From: Gordonia neofelifaecis NRRL B-59395 | GTDB taxonomy: Bacteria; Actinomycetota; Actinomycetes; Mycobacteriales; Mycobacteriaceae | Direction of reading: 5' to 3' | NCBI RefSeq assembly: GCF_000192435.1 | Contig: NZ_AEUD01000020.1 | Location: 1-64,000 of the forward strand | DNA: 64,000 bases | Shown: piece by piece, positions 23,080 to 31,837 of the stretch | Layout: the number at the start of each line of letters is the position of its first letter | How positions within the stretch are numbered: the first letter of the stretch is position 1 | Notes under the pieces: generated by a model | The model's database searches: none | What the model was told of the DNA's origin: nothing | Seen by the model: only the letters and a program-made list of their open reading frames with translations | Made by a program: the position numbers and the translations under genes

Positions 23080-24293
23080 TCGAGGAGCGTCGCGATCGGT
23101 GTCGGTGTGAGCAGGAACTGCCGGGCCTTCATCAGCTTGCCGACCCGGCCGGCGCCGACGACGCCGGTGAGGAGTCCTTCACGGCTGTAGTAGGCGAGGA
23201 ACTTGCGGCCGTCGTCGTCGACCAGGTGCACCTCGTCGTCCGACCGCGGGGAGCCGAGCATCTGGAACTTCAGTCCGTACTGGTCGCTCCAGAAGTACGG
23301 GACCGGCTGGTGCGGAATCGCGTGCCCCAACAGCTGCGCGGCGACCATCGCCGCGTGGTCGACGGTGTGCGTCCAGTGTTCGACCCGATGCGGACGGCCG
23401 TCGACGTCGTGCCAGTTGGCGCAGTCGCCGAGCGCGTAGACGTCCGCGGCGCTCGTCCGCCCGACACCGTCGCACGCCACACCGCCCCCGGCGGACCGGT
23501 CGGCGATCTCGATTCCCGAACCGTCGAGGTAGCCGAGGTCCGGGTAGCCGCCGATGCCGACGACGATCAGATCGGCGTCCACCCGGCTGCCGTCCGACAG
23601 TGCGACGCCGACTGCACGACCGTCCTCGGTCAGGATCTCGTCCACGCCGACGCCGACGCGCAGGTCCACCCCCGCCTCGACGTGCAGGCGCGTCACCATC
23701 TGGCCGATCCGCGGCCCGAGCGGTCCCGACAGCGGGGCGGGCGTCGGTTCGATCAGCGTGACGGGCACATCGAGCTTGTGCAGACTCGCGGTCACCTCGC
23801 AGCCGATGAAGCCCGCGCCGATCACCACCGCCCGCGACGCGGACGCCGCCTCGGCCCGCAGTGCGACGGCGTCCTCGAACGTCCGGATCACGTGCACGCC
23901 GACGAGACCGTCGGTCCCCGGGAAGGTCCGGGCGACCAGGCCGGTCGCGAGCACCAGGCTGCCGTACTCGATCTGCTCGGTCCGCCCGTCGCCCTCGACC
24001 GTCACCGCATGCGCGCTCGGATCCACCGCGACCACCCGCGTGCCCGTCCGGAGGTCGACGCCGGCTTCGTCGAAGAACTCGGCGGGCTTCAGGTCGACGC
24101 GCTCGTCGTCGCCCGTCAGCACCGTCTTCGACAGCGGCGGCCGGTCGTACGGGGGATGCGGCTCGGCGCCGAGCAGGATGATCTCCTCGTCGTATCCGCC
24201 ATTCCGCAGATTCTCGGCCAGGCGCACCCCGCCGAGCCCTGCTCCCACAATCACCATCGGTGACTTCACCACTGCGTCACATTCCAATCTCAT
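23073..24293 (-). CDS. FAD-dependent pyridine nucleotide-disulphide/ferredoxin reductase
   Basis: The 406-residue flavoprotein has the FAD motif VIVGAGLGGVRLAENLR near residue 14, PPYDRPPLSK, a second Rossmann motif VVIGAGFIGCEV for NAD, and YALGDCANW. This is the layout of ferredoxin and rubredoxin reductases that serve P450s and dioxygenases. The ATG at 24293 overlaps the upstream stop as ATGA. The stop codon lies in the first unit of the tandem array. No ferredoxin gene is adjacent, so the partner is unknown. The CYP136-like gene 4 kb upstream is one candidate. Confidence 0.85.
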   Translation of the reverse strand: MRLECDAVVKSPMVIVGAGLGGVRLAENLRNGGYDEEIILLGAEPHPPYDRPPLSKTVLTGDDERVDLKPAEFFDEAGVDLRTGTRVVAVDPSAHAVTVEGDGRTEQIEYGSLVLATGLVARTFPGTDGLVGVHVIRTFEDAVALRAEAASASRAVVIGAGFIGCEVTASLHKLDVPVTLIEPTPAPLSGPLGPRIGQMVTRLHVEAGVDLRVGVGVDEILTEDGRAVGVALSDGSRVDADLIVVGIGGYPDLGYLDGSGIEIADRSAGGGVACDGVGRTSAADVYALGDCANWHDVDGRPHRVEHWTHTVDHAAMVAAQLLGHAIPHQPVPYFWSDQYGLKFQMLGSPRSDDEVHLVDDDGRKFLAYYSREGLLTGVVGAGRVGKLMKARQFLLTPTPIATLLEG

Positions 24294-24892
24294 TGCGGCG
24301 AAACGTTCTCCACCCGCGACAATCGCCAAACATCGCCCACCTTAGTGACCGTGGCCCACCGCGCGATACCTATCCGCGTGGGGTAGTCCTGTTGTTTGCC
24401 CACCACCACCTCCTGCGTGGCGAACACCAGGACGGACATCTGCTGATCGTGTTCCTCGCCCGGCGCGGCGCTGGAGACCGTCGTCTTCATGGAGATCTTC
24501 GACGCGACCGCTTCCGGAAAGACGACGTCGGGCCCGCGAGCAGCGTAGTCGGCAGCCAGCGTGCCGGTCAGGTGCTTCTCGACCTCGGTGCGCTGCTGCG
24601 GTGTGTCGTCCGGGCTGAACGTCATCAGCGCGGCGACGCCGTCGGCCGCCGCCTGCACCGCCGTGTGGTCGGGTTGCACGGGTTCGGCACGCGATTGCAG
24701 TCCGGAGTACAGACACACGGCACCGACGACGAGTGCCGCGGCGACGACGATCGCCCACAGCACCTGCCATCGGCGGTCGGCCCGGACCTGGGCCCGCCAT
24801 CGCGACCACAGTCCGCTCGGCCGCACCTCGGGCAGCGTCTCGGTCTGCTCCTCCGCGACGAGTTCCTCGCCTGCCGAATGCGCACCCATCAC
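24290..24892 (-). CDS. Mce-associated membrane protein (fourth of four)
   Basis: This 200-residue protein has a cytoplasmic N-terminus of about 40 residues, one membrane helix (WQVLWAIVVAAALVVGAVCLY, about 42-62) and an extracytoplasmic NTF2-like domain. Four genes in a row share this plan. Mas/Mam proteins normally stabilise Mce lipid importers, but no mce gene is near. The start and stop both overlap neighbours as ATGA. Function is inferred from architecture only. Confidence 0.75.
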   Translation of the reverse strand: MMGAHSAGEELVAEEQTETLPEVRPSGLWSRWRAQVRADRRWQVLWAIVVAAALVVGAVCLYSGLQSRAEPVQPDHTAVQAAADGVAALMTFSPDDTPQQRTEVEKHLTGTLAADYAARGPDVVFPEAVASKISMKTTVSSAAPGEEHDQQMSVLVFATQEVVVGKQQDYPTRIGIARWATVTKVGDVWRLSRVENVSPQ

Positions 24893-25500
24893 GACACCGC
24901 TTCCGTCTGCTGCACCAGCCAGCGGCCGTCGACCTGCACCATCGTCGCGGTGACCCCGACCCGGTTCTGCGACGGATCGCCGCCGATCAGCTCCGGGCTC
25001 GTCGCCTGGGCGACGAGCAGGATCGTGGTCTTGTCCCCTTCAGTGCCGACCACCCCGGACGACAGGACCTGACCGGAGGTGGACCGCGGCTGCGCCGCCA
25101 CCAGCTTCTCCAGTTCGTCCCGCGCGCCCTGGATCCGGATCCGCTGATCGCCGGTGCTGACCGACAGGATGTCCTGAACATAGCGATCGGCGTGCGCGGG
25201 GTCCGCGGTCAGCATCGTGACCACGGCGTGCTCGGCCGCCTCGCGAGCCGCCTGGTCGTCGGCGGCGGTGGACGCCATGGAGTCCGCCGAGCCGTGCGCC
25301 CACCATCCCGCGAGCAGCAGCCCGAGGGCGGTGATCACCGCGGCGACGACCACCAGCCGGACACCGGCCGCGCGCCGGTGCGCCTGCCGGACACGCGCGG
25401 GCGCCGCCGCATCACGCGTCTGCTGTTCGGCGAGCACCGCGGCGTCATACCGGTCGCGCGCCTGTTGCAGCCTGCGGCTGTCGGCCGGATCGTCCGTCAC
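24889..25500 (-). CDS. Mce-associated membrane protein (third of four)
   Basis: The 203-residue protein has a basic, Ala/Arg-rich cytoplasmic segment with coiled-coil character (residues 1-45), a membrane helix (VRLVVVAAVITALGLLLAGW, about 47-66) and an outer domain of about 130 residues ending in VDGRWLVQQTEAV, the usual Mas C-terminus. It is coupled to both neighbours through ATGA overlaps. It is a paralogue of the genes on either side. Confidence 0.75.
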   Translation of the reverse strand: MTDDPADSRRLQQARDRYDAAVLAEQQTRDAAAPARVRQAHRRAAGVRLVVVAAVITALGLLLAGWWAHGSADSMASTAADDQAAREAAEHAVVTMLTADPAHADRYVQDILSVSTGDQRIRIQGARDELEKLVAAQPRSTSGQVLSSGVVGTEGDKTTILLVAQATSPELIGGDPSQNRVGVTATMVQVDGRWLVQQTEAVS

Positions 25501-26006
25501 TGCAGCTCCTCCAATCCGCTGAGCAGCCAGCGGTCGCCGGACCGGACGTACGACGACTGGACCGATTTCACCTTGCTCTCCACATGTCCGCTACGTGCGG
25601 TCACCGTCACCTGCACGATCACCAGCGCCTCGCCCGCATCGGCGTCGGCCCAGGAGACCGCGACGTTCTGCGGGACCCAGCTGACGGCGGTCGTGCCGTC
25701 AGGCGGCGGACCGTTCAGGGCCCGACCGGACGCGATCGACAACGGCGGCGCCACCAGGCTGCGGGCGGTCTTGCGGTCGCTCGACCAGGTGCGGGAGTCG
25801 ACGGAGAAGACGTCGGCGACGATGCTGCCGGCCTTCTCCTGCAGCGTCGCACGCGCCTGAGCGGCATCGGACTGCTCGGTCCGGTCGTCGAGCCCGCGGA
25901 TGCAGAACACCAGCGCCGCCACGAAGACCGCGAACGCCAGCACGAGCCGGACGAGAATGCCACGCCAGGTCATCGGCTTCTCGAGATAGGCGACGAGCCG
26001 GCTCAC
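25497..26006 (-). CDS. Mce-associated membrane protein (second of four)
   Basis: At 169 residues this is the shortest of the set. A brief N-terminus leads straight into a membrane helix (ILVRLVLAFAVFVAALVFCI, about 17-36) and then an outer domain ending SGDRWLLSGLEEL. It lacks the long cytoplasmic tail of its neighbours. Both junctions are ATGA overlaps, implying fixed stoichiometry. The role is inferred from family architecture. Confidence 0.72.
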   Translation of the reverse strand: MSRLVAYLEKPMTWRGILVRLVLAFAVFVAALVFCIRGLDDRTEQSDAAQARATLQEKAGSIVADVFSVDSRTWSSDRKTARSLVAPPLSIASGRALNGPPPDGTTAVSWVPQNVAVSWADADAGEALVIVQVTVTARSGHVESKVKSVQSSYVRSGDRWLLSGLEELQ

Positions 26007-26596
26007 GGAACCATCACCAGCCCATCGACTTTCAGCCGCCCGTCCTCGGGAACCACGCTGACGACGAGGCGCAGCGTCTGCAGCGGCTCGGTGCCCGCCT
26101 GTGAGTCCTTGTTGGTGACCTGCATGCTGGCCGCGACCATCACCTCCGCGCCATCCGTCGAGCTGTACTGCACCGCGGCGGCGTCGACGGCGCCCTGCCC
26201 GTGCGCGCCGGACTCCTTCACGTACGCGCTGTACGCGTCAGCCGACTGCGCGAACGCATCGTGGAAGGAACCGGTGGAGCCCGCCAGGATCTGCTTGGCC
26301 CGGTTCGGATCGTTGGAGTCGACGTCCAGCAGCAACTCCACACTGGCGGTCGCGGCTTTCAGATAGTCCTCGTCGGAGTACTGCGTCGGCGCAGACGCGG
26401 CGTACCAGATCGCGACCCCGGCGACCACCACGGCCGCTGTCGCGATCGCCGCGAGGATCGTCCGGGTGCGCCGTGACATGGTCGCTCGCAGCCCCGCGGA
26501 CGCCTCTGCCGCCGACAGATCGTCACGCGCACTTCGCAGTTCGCCGCGCGCACGCCGCCATTGCCGGAGACGTTCGTCTGATCGTGTGAGGCCCAC
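26003..26596 (-). CDS. Mce-associated membrane protein (first of four)
   Basis: The 197-residue protein has a charged N-terminal helix (residues 1-40), a membrane helix (ILAAIATAAVVVAGVAIWYA, about 47-66) and an outer domain with the Mas-type sequence DEDYLKAATASVELLLDVD. It starts the run of ATGA-coupled genes that ends at alkD. The 18-base gap to the upstream SDR leaves it open whether the operon begins here or with the P450. Confidence 0.75.
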   Translation of the reverse strand: MGLTRSDERLRQWRRARGELRSARDDLSAAEASAGLRATMSRRTRTILAAIATAAVVVAGVAIWYAASAPTQYSDEDYLKAATASVELLLDVDSNDPNRAKQILAGSTGSFHDAFAQSADAYSAYVKESGAHGQGAVDAAAVQYSSTDGAEVMVAASMQVTNKDSQAGTEPLQTLRLVVSVVPEDGRLKVDGLVMVP

Positions 26597-26614
26597 CCGG
26601 TCGAGGGTAGCGAC

Positions 26615-27496
26615 TCAACTCTGACCGATCCGCTTGCTGTAAGCGGATCGTGACTCGGGGTCGGGGTTCAGGAAGATCTGGCCCGACTTCGTGGTGCGCA
26701 GCAGGGCGCGTTTGAGCGGTCGCGGAAGGACCGGGTACGCATTCACCCAACCCATCGATCGGGGCGCCGCGACGCGGACCCGGACCCGAGCGATCGAGGC
26801 GAGCACCTCCTGCGCGACCACGTCGGTGTCCACCGAGGTCACCATCGAGTTCGTGGCGAGACCGTCGATCAGTCCGGTGTTGGTGAAGGTCGGCATCACC
26901 GTCGAGACCCGGACGCCGCGACCGGAGAGTTCGGAGTCGAGCGCCTCGGAGAATTCGATGACTCCTGCCTTGGCGGCGTTGTACACGGTCAGGCCCGGGG
27001 TCGGGAGCCTGCCGGCCACCGACGAGATGTTCACGATCTGCCCGCGACCGCGGTCCGCCATTCGCGACGCCGCGGCCTGGCTGCCGAGAATGACGCCCAG
27101 GAGATCGACGTTCAGGGTGGCCCGGATCAACGACTCGCGATAGTCGAGGAACGGACCGACCGGCATGATCCCCGCGTTGTTGACCAGCACGTCGACCGGA
27201 CCCACCCGTTCTGCGACGGTGTCGAGGAAGGCGTCGAACGATTCCCGGCTGGTGACGTCGAGTTCGATCCCCTCGATTCCGAGATCGGCGGCGGCCTTGC
27301 CGACCGCGTCGACGTCGATGTCGCCGATCGCCACCCGCGCCCCGGCATCGAGGAGCTGGGTCGCGATCTCGAAACCGATGCCCCGCGCCCCGCCGGTGAC
27401 GGCGACGACTCTGCCCGTCACACCGGCGCGGATACGGGCCAGGCGGGCGTCGTGCCGATCGGTGCGGGAGAAGAGCGACGGGCGCGAACGAGACAT
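26615..27496 (-). CDS. SDR family oxidoreductase (Rv3057c-like position)
   Basis: The 293-residue classical SDR has TGGARGIG near residue 35, NNAGIMPVGPF, the catalytic serine in ISSVAGRLPTPG and YNAAK. An extended C-terminus of about 60 residues, rich in arginine and proline, follows the fold. The P450-TetR-SDR grouping corresponds to the cyp136 neighbourhood of M. tuberculosis (Rv3057c-Rv3059), although orientation differs. A steroid or lipid alcohol substrate is likely but not shown. Confidence 0.82.
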   Translation of the reverse strand: MSRSRPSLFSRTDRHDARLARIRAGVTGRVVAVTGGARGIGFEIATQLLDAGARVAIGDIDVDAVGKAAADLGIEGIELDVTSRESFDAFLDTVAERVGPVDVLVNNAGIMPVGPFLDYRESLIRATLNVDLLGVILGSQAAASRMADRGRGQIVNISSVAGRLPTPGLTVYNAAKAGVIEFSEALDSELSGRGVRVSTVMPTFTNTGLIDGLATNSMVTSVDTDVVAQEVLASIARVRVRVAAPRSMGWVNAYPVLPRPLKRALLRTTKSGQIFLNPDPESRSAYSKRIGQS

Positions 27497-27554
27497 GGGT
27501 GTGTACTCCAGGGAAGTGGTCGGATGAGAAGCGGAGAGCGTTGTGCGGATTCGC

Positions 27555-28148
27555 TCAATAGATCATCGGTGCCAGATGGGTCTGCGCCACGTCGCGCGCG
27601 TAGTCGGCAGTCCAGTGGTCGGGGTCGCTGGCGGGTACCTCGAGATACGACATCACCACGCGGACCTGGATCTCGACCGCTTGCAGGAGGCGGTCGTCGG
27701 GCATCGTCGCACCGCAGGAGCGCAGCGTCGCCGCCACGCGAGCGGTCACCAGCTCGATGAACAGCGAACTGACGACGCCGGTCACGTCTCGCACGCTGTG
27801 GTCTTCGTGCACCACGCGCCGCAGCAGCGGCTGCGTCTGCACCATCTCAGCACCGAGCGCGAAGGCCTCGACCACCGCCTCGCGCGGCGGGAGCCCCTCG
27901 GCGGCGTCCTCCAATCGCGCCAGGCCGGCCTCGAAGGTCTCCAGCGCGACGGCCCGGAAAAGCGCATCCTTGCTCGGAAACCGGCGATACAGCGTCGAGC
28001 GGCTGACCCCCGCGGCCTGCGCGACGGCGTCCATACTGGCCCGGCGAATGCCCTCGGTGGCGAACTCGTCCGCGGCAGCAGCGAGGATCTCCTGCTCCTG
28101 TTCGGACACCGAGGCGGTGATGCGGACCTTACGCGTCGCAGAGGCCAC
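27555..28148 (-). CDS. TetR-family regulator of the P450 operon
   Basis: The 197-residue TetR protein starts at a GTG that overlaps the P450 stop (TAGTG). The helix-turn-helix is RRASMDAVAQAAGVSRSTLYRRFPSKDALF, near residues 35-65. It is co-transcribed with the P450, so it should control its own operon through the operator at 29541. The matching site at 30862 suggests that it also controls the DUF2236 gene. A ligand for it is not apparent. Confidence 0.88.
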   Translation of the reverse strand: MASATRKVRITASVSEQEQEILAAAADEFATEGIRRASMDAVAQAAGVSRSTLYRRFPSKDALFRAVALETFEAGLARLEDAAEGLPPREAVVEAFALGAEMVQTQPLLRRVVHEDHSVRDVTGVVSSLFIELVTARVAATLRSCGATMPDDRLLQAVEIQVRVVMSYLEVPASDPDHWTADYARDVAQTHLAPMIY

Positions 28149-29485
28149 TAGCGCCGCCGGAGTTGCACCGGCAGCCGGTCCTTGGGGACCGGCAGTGCGC
28201 TGTAGTCCATCGGCATCTCGTAGCCCGCGGGCACCGACCACTCGTAGCCCCGAAGCAGATGGTGCATCACCGTCTTGATCTCCATCTGCCCGAAGTACAG
28301 GCCGATGCACTTGTGGACGCCGCCGCCGAAGGGCATCCACGCCATGCGGTGTCCCTTGTCCTCCGCGCGATCGGCGGAGAAGCGGTCGGGGTCGAACATC
28401 CCCGGATGGGTGTAGTACTGCCGATCGCGATGATTGACCAGCTGCGGCACCGTGACCATCGTGCCCTCGGGGATGAAGAACCCCTGGACCTGCGTGTCCT
28501 TGATCGCCATCCGCGGCTGGGCGGGCACCGGAGGGCACAGCCGCAGCGACTCCTTCATGATCGCGTCGAGCACCGTGAGGTCGCCCAGGTCGCCGTAGTC
28601 GAGCGTCGCGCCGAACTCCAAGGACTGAGCGCGGGCCTTCTCCTGCCACTCCGGGTGCTTGGCCATCCAGTACGACATCTGCGTCATCGTGATGGTCGAC
28701 GTGTCGTGCGCGGCCATCAGCACGAAGATCATGTGGTTGACGACGTCCTCGTCGGTGAAGGTCTCCCCGTCTTCGCTCTCCGCATGGCACAGCACCGAGA
28801 AGAGGTCGGGCGTGGCCGTCGCGCGCTTGGCGTCGATGTGCTCGTAGAAGAACTCCTCGAGGATCTTCCGCGACCGCAGGCCCTTCCACCACCGGCCGCC
28901 GGGGACGGGTTTGCGGACGTAGGCGACGCCCGCCCGAACGGTCTCGATGAACGCCTTGTTGAGCCGGTCGGCCTCGTGCTGTGGCAGTTCGAGACCGAGG
29001 AACACCTCCAGAGCGACGTCGAGGGTGAGCGCTTTGAGCTCGGAGAACATCTTCACGCGGCCGGTCGGGAACTGCGCCACCCGCTCGGCGACGATCGGCT
29101 GCAGCTCGTCCATGTAGCCCTTGAGCACCTTCGGTGTGAACGCCTGCTGCAGGATGTGACGATGATGCCGGTGTTCGTCGAAGTCGAGGAGCATGATGCC
29201 CCGGTTGAAGAACGGGCCGATGAAGTAGCTCCACGCCGGCGCGTTCGCGAAGGCGCGGTCCTTGTTCATCAGGATCTCGTTCGCCGCCTCCGCGCCCGAG
29301 CAGGTCACGATCCGCACGCCGAAGGCGTTCATCCCTGAGACGTCGCCGAATTCGAGACGCTTCCGGTCCGAGTAGCCGAACGGGTCCCGGCGCATCTGCA
29401 GGATCTCCAGCACCCCGTTGCGATCACTGAGCGGCACCGCCTTCAGGTCGCTGCCGACCTCCGGCTGGGCGAGCACTGAAACCAT
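28148..29485 (-). CDS. Cytochrome P450, CYP136-like
   Basis: The 445-residue P450 shows the I-helix AAHDTST, KESLRL in the K-helix, and the heme loop FGGGVHKCIG with Cys393 as ligand. The segment IGPFFNRGIMLLDFDEHRHHRH and the overall order resemble CYP136 of M. tuberculosis (Rv3059), whose natural substrate is unsettled. The ATG at 29485 follows GAGGAGGAAC and is preferred over one at 29545. It needs a ferredoxin and a reductase. A candidate reductase lies at 23073. Confidence 0.88.
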   Translation of the reverse strand: MVSVLAQPEVGSDLKAVPLSDRNGVLEILQMRRDPFGYSDRKRLEFGDVSGMNAFGVRIVTCSGAEAANEILMNKDRAFANAPAWSYFIGPFFNRGIMLLDFDEHRHHRHILQQAFTPKVLKGYMDELQPIVAERVAQFPTGRVKMFSELKALTLDVALEVFLGLELPQHEADRLNKAFIETVRAGVAYVRKPVPGGRWWKGLRSRKILEEFFYEHIDAKRATATPDLFSVLCHAESEDGETFTDEDVVNHMIFVLMAAHDTSTITMTQMSYWMAKHPEWQEKARAQSLEFGATLDYGDLGDLTVLDAIMKESLRLCPPVPAQPRMAIKDTQVQGFFIPEGTMVTVPQLVNHRDRQYYTHPGMFDPDRFSADRAEDKGHRMAWMPFGGGVHKCIGLYFGQMEIKTVMHHLLRGYEWSVPAGYEMPMDYSALPVPKDRLPVQLRRR

Positions 29486-29540
29486 CAGTTCCTCCTCGGT
29501 CCGACCCACGTCGATGTGACGCGGCCCATACCGCCATTGA

Positions 29541-29559
29541 AACAAATGGTCGTATCTGT
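29541..29559. promoter_or_regulatory. Operator upstream of the P450 (shared motif, copy B)
   Basis: On the minus strand this reads ACAGATAC-GAC-CATTTGTT, about 56 bases upstream of the P450 start. The same two 8-base blocks with the same 3-base spacing occur at 30862-30880 before the DUF2236 gene. The TetR protein encoded in the P450 operon is the expected binder. Confidence 0.65.
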
Positions 29560-29628
29560 GTCTATAGCTCGTGGGACAAATCTTTGAATTCGTCGCAGGG
29601 CGCCGCGGCGGTGTCGACTAGCCCCACT

Positions 29629-29701
29629 GACCCAATCGTCCCCGTGACGGCAGTTCGTGGACGAATAGTCCACGAGTCGCCGTCACGGGGACGATTGGGT
29701 C
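29629..29701. terminator. Very long nested hairpin between menC and the P450 operon
   Basis: Arms of 23 bases (29629-29651 and 29679-29701) are perfectly complementary. A second inner stem of 8 bp (29655-29662 with 29668-29675) nests inside around a 5-base loop. It lies 12 bases past the menC stop and should terminate menC transcription. The unusual length and perfection suggest a mobile or repeated palindrome that has been recruited as a terminator. Confidence 0.6.
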
Positions 29702-29713
29702 GACAACCTGCCG

Positions 29714-30658
29714 CTACCGCCGGATCAGCAACTCGTGGCACCGCCGCAGACGGTCATGCCACCACGCCGTGCGCTCGTCCGACGCGAGCGGGAGGTCGAT
29801 TCCGGGCTCCACGCGCCGCGGCCGAACGACGCCGTGCTCGATCCGGAACGACGACGCCACATCCTTCGCGAACAGCTCGCCCGTGCCCAGCCCGCAGGCG
29901 CGATGCAGTCCGGGCAGCGCCGCGGCCGCACCGATTCCAGCCGACATGCCGACCGCGGTGTCGAGCGCGCTGGAGACGACGACGTCCATCGGCAGCTTCG
30001 CTGCGAGCGCGACCAGGGCCCGCATCCCGCCGAGCGGCGCGACCTTGAGAACGCCGATGTCGGCGGCGCCGAGCGCGGCGACCCGCATCGGATCGCCCGC
30101 CCGACGGATCGATTCGTCCGCGGCGATCGGCACACGGACCGCCTTGCGGACCTCGGCGAGTTCCTCGACGGTCCGGCACGGCTGTTCCGCGTACTCGAGG
30201 TCGCCGATGGCGGCGATGGCCTCGATCGCCTGATCGACGGTCCAGCCGCCGTTCGCGTCGATCCGCACGTTACCGACGTGCTCGCGCACGGCCGCGACGC
30301 GCTGGACGTCGTCGTCCAGGCTCTGGCCGGGCTCGGCGACCTTCACCTTCACGGTGTCGACGCCGGGATACCGTGCGATCAGCGCGGCGACGTCCTCTGC
30401 GGCGACCGCCGGGACCGTCGCGTTGACCGGCACCTGGTCGCGCACCGGCGCGGGCGGCCCGAGGTAGGCGGCTTCGATCCCGGCCGCGAGCCACGTCTTC
30501 GCCTCGGCGTCGTCATACTCGGCGAAGGGCGCGAACTCGCCCCAACCCGCAGGCCCGGAGAAGATGAGGGCTTCGCGGACGGTCACTCCGCGGAAGCGCG
30601 TCCGCATCGGCAGGGCGACCACTTTCGCCGTCTCCAGGAGCTCGTCGGCCGACGGCAT
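29714..30658 (-). CDS. menC: o-Succinylbenzoate synthase
   Basis: MenC dehydrates SHCHC to o-succinylbenzoate in menaquinone synthesis. The 314-residue enolase-superfamily protein has KVKVAE (general acid/base Lys), metal ligands in RIDANGGW, EQPC and AADES, and the second catalytic Lys in VLKVAPLGG. The ATG at 30658 aligns with the usual start of actinobacterial MenC. A longer reading from 30775 would add a proline- and arginine-rich leader without homology. No other men gene is in the window. Confidence 0.9.
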   Translation of the reverse strand: MPSADELLETAKVVALPMRTRFRGVTVREALIFSGPAGWGEFAPFAEYDDAEAKTWLAAGIEAAYLGPPAPVRDQVPVNATVPAVAAEDVAALIARYPGVDTVKVKVAEPGQSLDDDVQRVAAVREHVGNVRIDANGGWTVDQAIEAIAAIGDLEYAEQPCRTVEELAEVRKAVRVPIAADESIRRAGDPMRVAALGAADIGVLKVAPLGGMRALVALAAKLPMDVVVSSALDTAVGMSAGIGAAAALPGLHRACGLGTGELFAKDVASSFRIEHGVVRPRRVEPGIDLPLASDERTAWWHDRLRRCHELLIRR

Positions 30659-30857
30659 CCGGGGCGGCGGCGGATCCTTCGGCTTCAGGCGGAAGGTGGG
30701 AACCTGCTTCTTCCGGTCATCGGAGGTACCGAAGGGAGACTGCCGGTTGCGGCCGGTGGGCGACGAGAAGACCATGGCGCCAGGGTATCGCCCGGGCCGC
30801 GGTCATCCCTGCGCCGAACGATCGAGCCGGCGTAGACGATGCCCCGCCCCAAACCAT

Positions 30858-30883
30858 TGGAACAGATACTTACATTTGTTCCA
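30858..30883. promoter_or_regulatory. Operator upstream of the DUF2236 gene (shared motif, copy A)
   Basis: TGGAACA at 30858-30864 and TGTTCCA at 30877-30883 form a perfect inverted repeat 22 bases before the ATG. Inside it ACAGATAC-TTA-CATTTGTT (30862-30880) matches the site before the P450 at 16 of 16 block positions. Its position close to the start codon suits repression. Confidence 0.68.
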
Positions 30884-30904
30884 TCCGAGCGCTACAGTCG
30901 TCGC

Positions 30905-31837
30905 ATGACGACGACACCAGACATGTTCGAGACCGGCATCCGCGAGGCGGAGCCCGCGTACGTCGATGTCGACTCCGTCGAACTCCGGCTCGGCGCCGAC
31001 TCCCTGGTCTGGAAGTTCTACGGCGACGTCCGCGGCATCCTCGGGTTCCAGCGCCTGGCGGGCACCGAGAACTGCATCGAGCAACTGGCGCAGGGCGTGG
31101 AGGACCACTCGGTCATCTTCTCCGACTTCCTCGGCCGGGCCCGCCGCTCCGGCCCGCCGATCATGCGGACCGTCTACTCCGATCGGCCGCACGAGTGGGG
31201 CCGCCGCGTCCGCGACTTCCACCGAGACATCAAGGGCAGCATCAGCGACGGCTCGCGCTACCACGCACTCAACCCCGAGCTGTACTACTGGGCGCACGCG
31301 ACCTTCGTCGACCAGGTCCTGTACATCACCGACACCTTCATCCGGCGACTGTCCTACGAGGAGAAGGTGCAGATCTTCGAAGAGAGCAAGACGTGGTATC
31401 AGCTCTACGGGGTGTCGGCGCGCAGCCAGCCGCAGACGTACGACGAATTCGTCGCGTACTGGGAGTCGATGTGCGACAAGTTCGTTCCCACTCGCACCAT
31501 CGTGTATGCGACCGGCTATCTCCGGAAGGGCGTGCCCGGGCCGTCATGGATGCCGAAACCGTTGTGGCGCATCGTCGGAGCCCCGCTCAACGCCGTTCTG
31601 CGCACCGTGTTCATCGGAACCCTGCCACCGCAGATGCGCGAGGTGTGCGACCTCCCCTGGGACGCCCGCAGACAACGCCGATTCGACCGCTTCGCCGCGA
31701 CGATGCGCGCCCTCAACCCCCTCTTCAATCGCCTCCCGGTCCGACTGCTCTACACACCGTGGGCCGCGGAGGGCTGGCAGCGCACCGGCGTCGACCCGCG
31801 ACGCCTCCACAATCGACCCGAGAAGGCCACCGCATGA
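30905..31837 (+). CDS. MpaB/latex-clearing-type oxygenase domain protein (DUF2236)
   Basis: The 310-residue protein matches the DUF2236 family, which includes the rubber oxygenase Lcp and fungal MpaB. These are b-type heme proteins that cleave isoprenoid double bonds. Typical elements are RVRDFHRDIKG near residue 101, ELYYWAHATFVDQVLYITDTF near 123-143, and a C-terminal PLFNRLPVRLLYTPWA segment. The ATG at 30905 has only a weak ribosome site. The next gene overlaps by ATGA. A shared operator links it to the CYP136-like operon, which suggests oxidative attack on the same hydrophobic substrate. Confidence 0.82.
   Translation: MTTTPDMFETGIREAEPAYVDVDSVELRLGADSLVWKFYGDVRGILGFQRLAGTENCIEQLAQGVEDHSVIFSDFLGRARRSGPPIMRTVYSDRPHEWGRRVRDFHRDIKGSISDGSRYHALNPELYYWAHATFVDQVLYITDTFIRRLSYEEKVQIFEESKTWYQLYGVSARSQPQTYDEFVAYWESMCDKFVPTRTIVYATGYLRKGVPGPSWMPKPLWRIVGAPLNAVLRTVFIGTLPPQMREVCDLPWDARRQRRFDRFAATMRALNPLFNRLPVRLLYTPWAAEGWQRTGVDPRRLHNRPEKATA

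Noticed and set aside
22542-24263. Plus-strand frames encoding a repeated 14-residue peptide (SSLCVHPSAFIPLR)
   Set aside because: They arise because the 14-bp repeat has no stop on the plus strand in any frame. No ribosome site or homologue supports them, and the minus strand carries the real genes.
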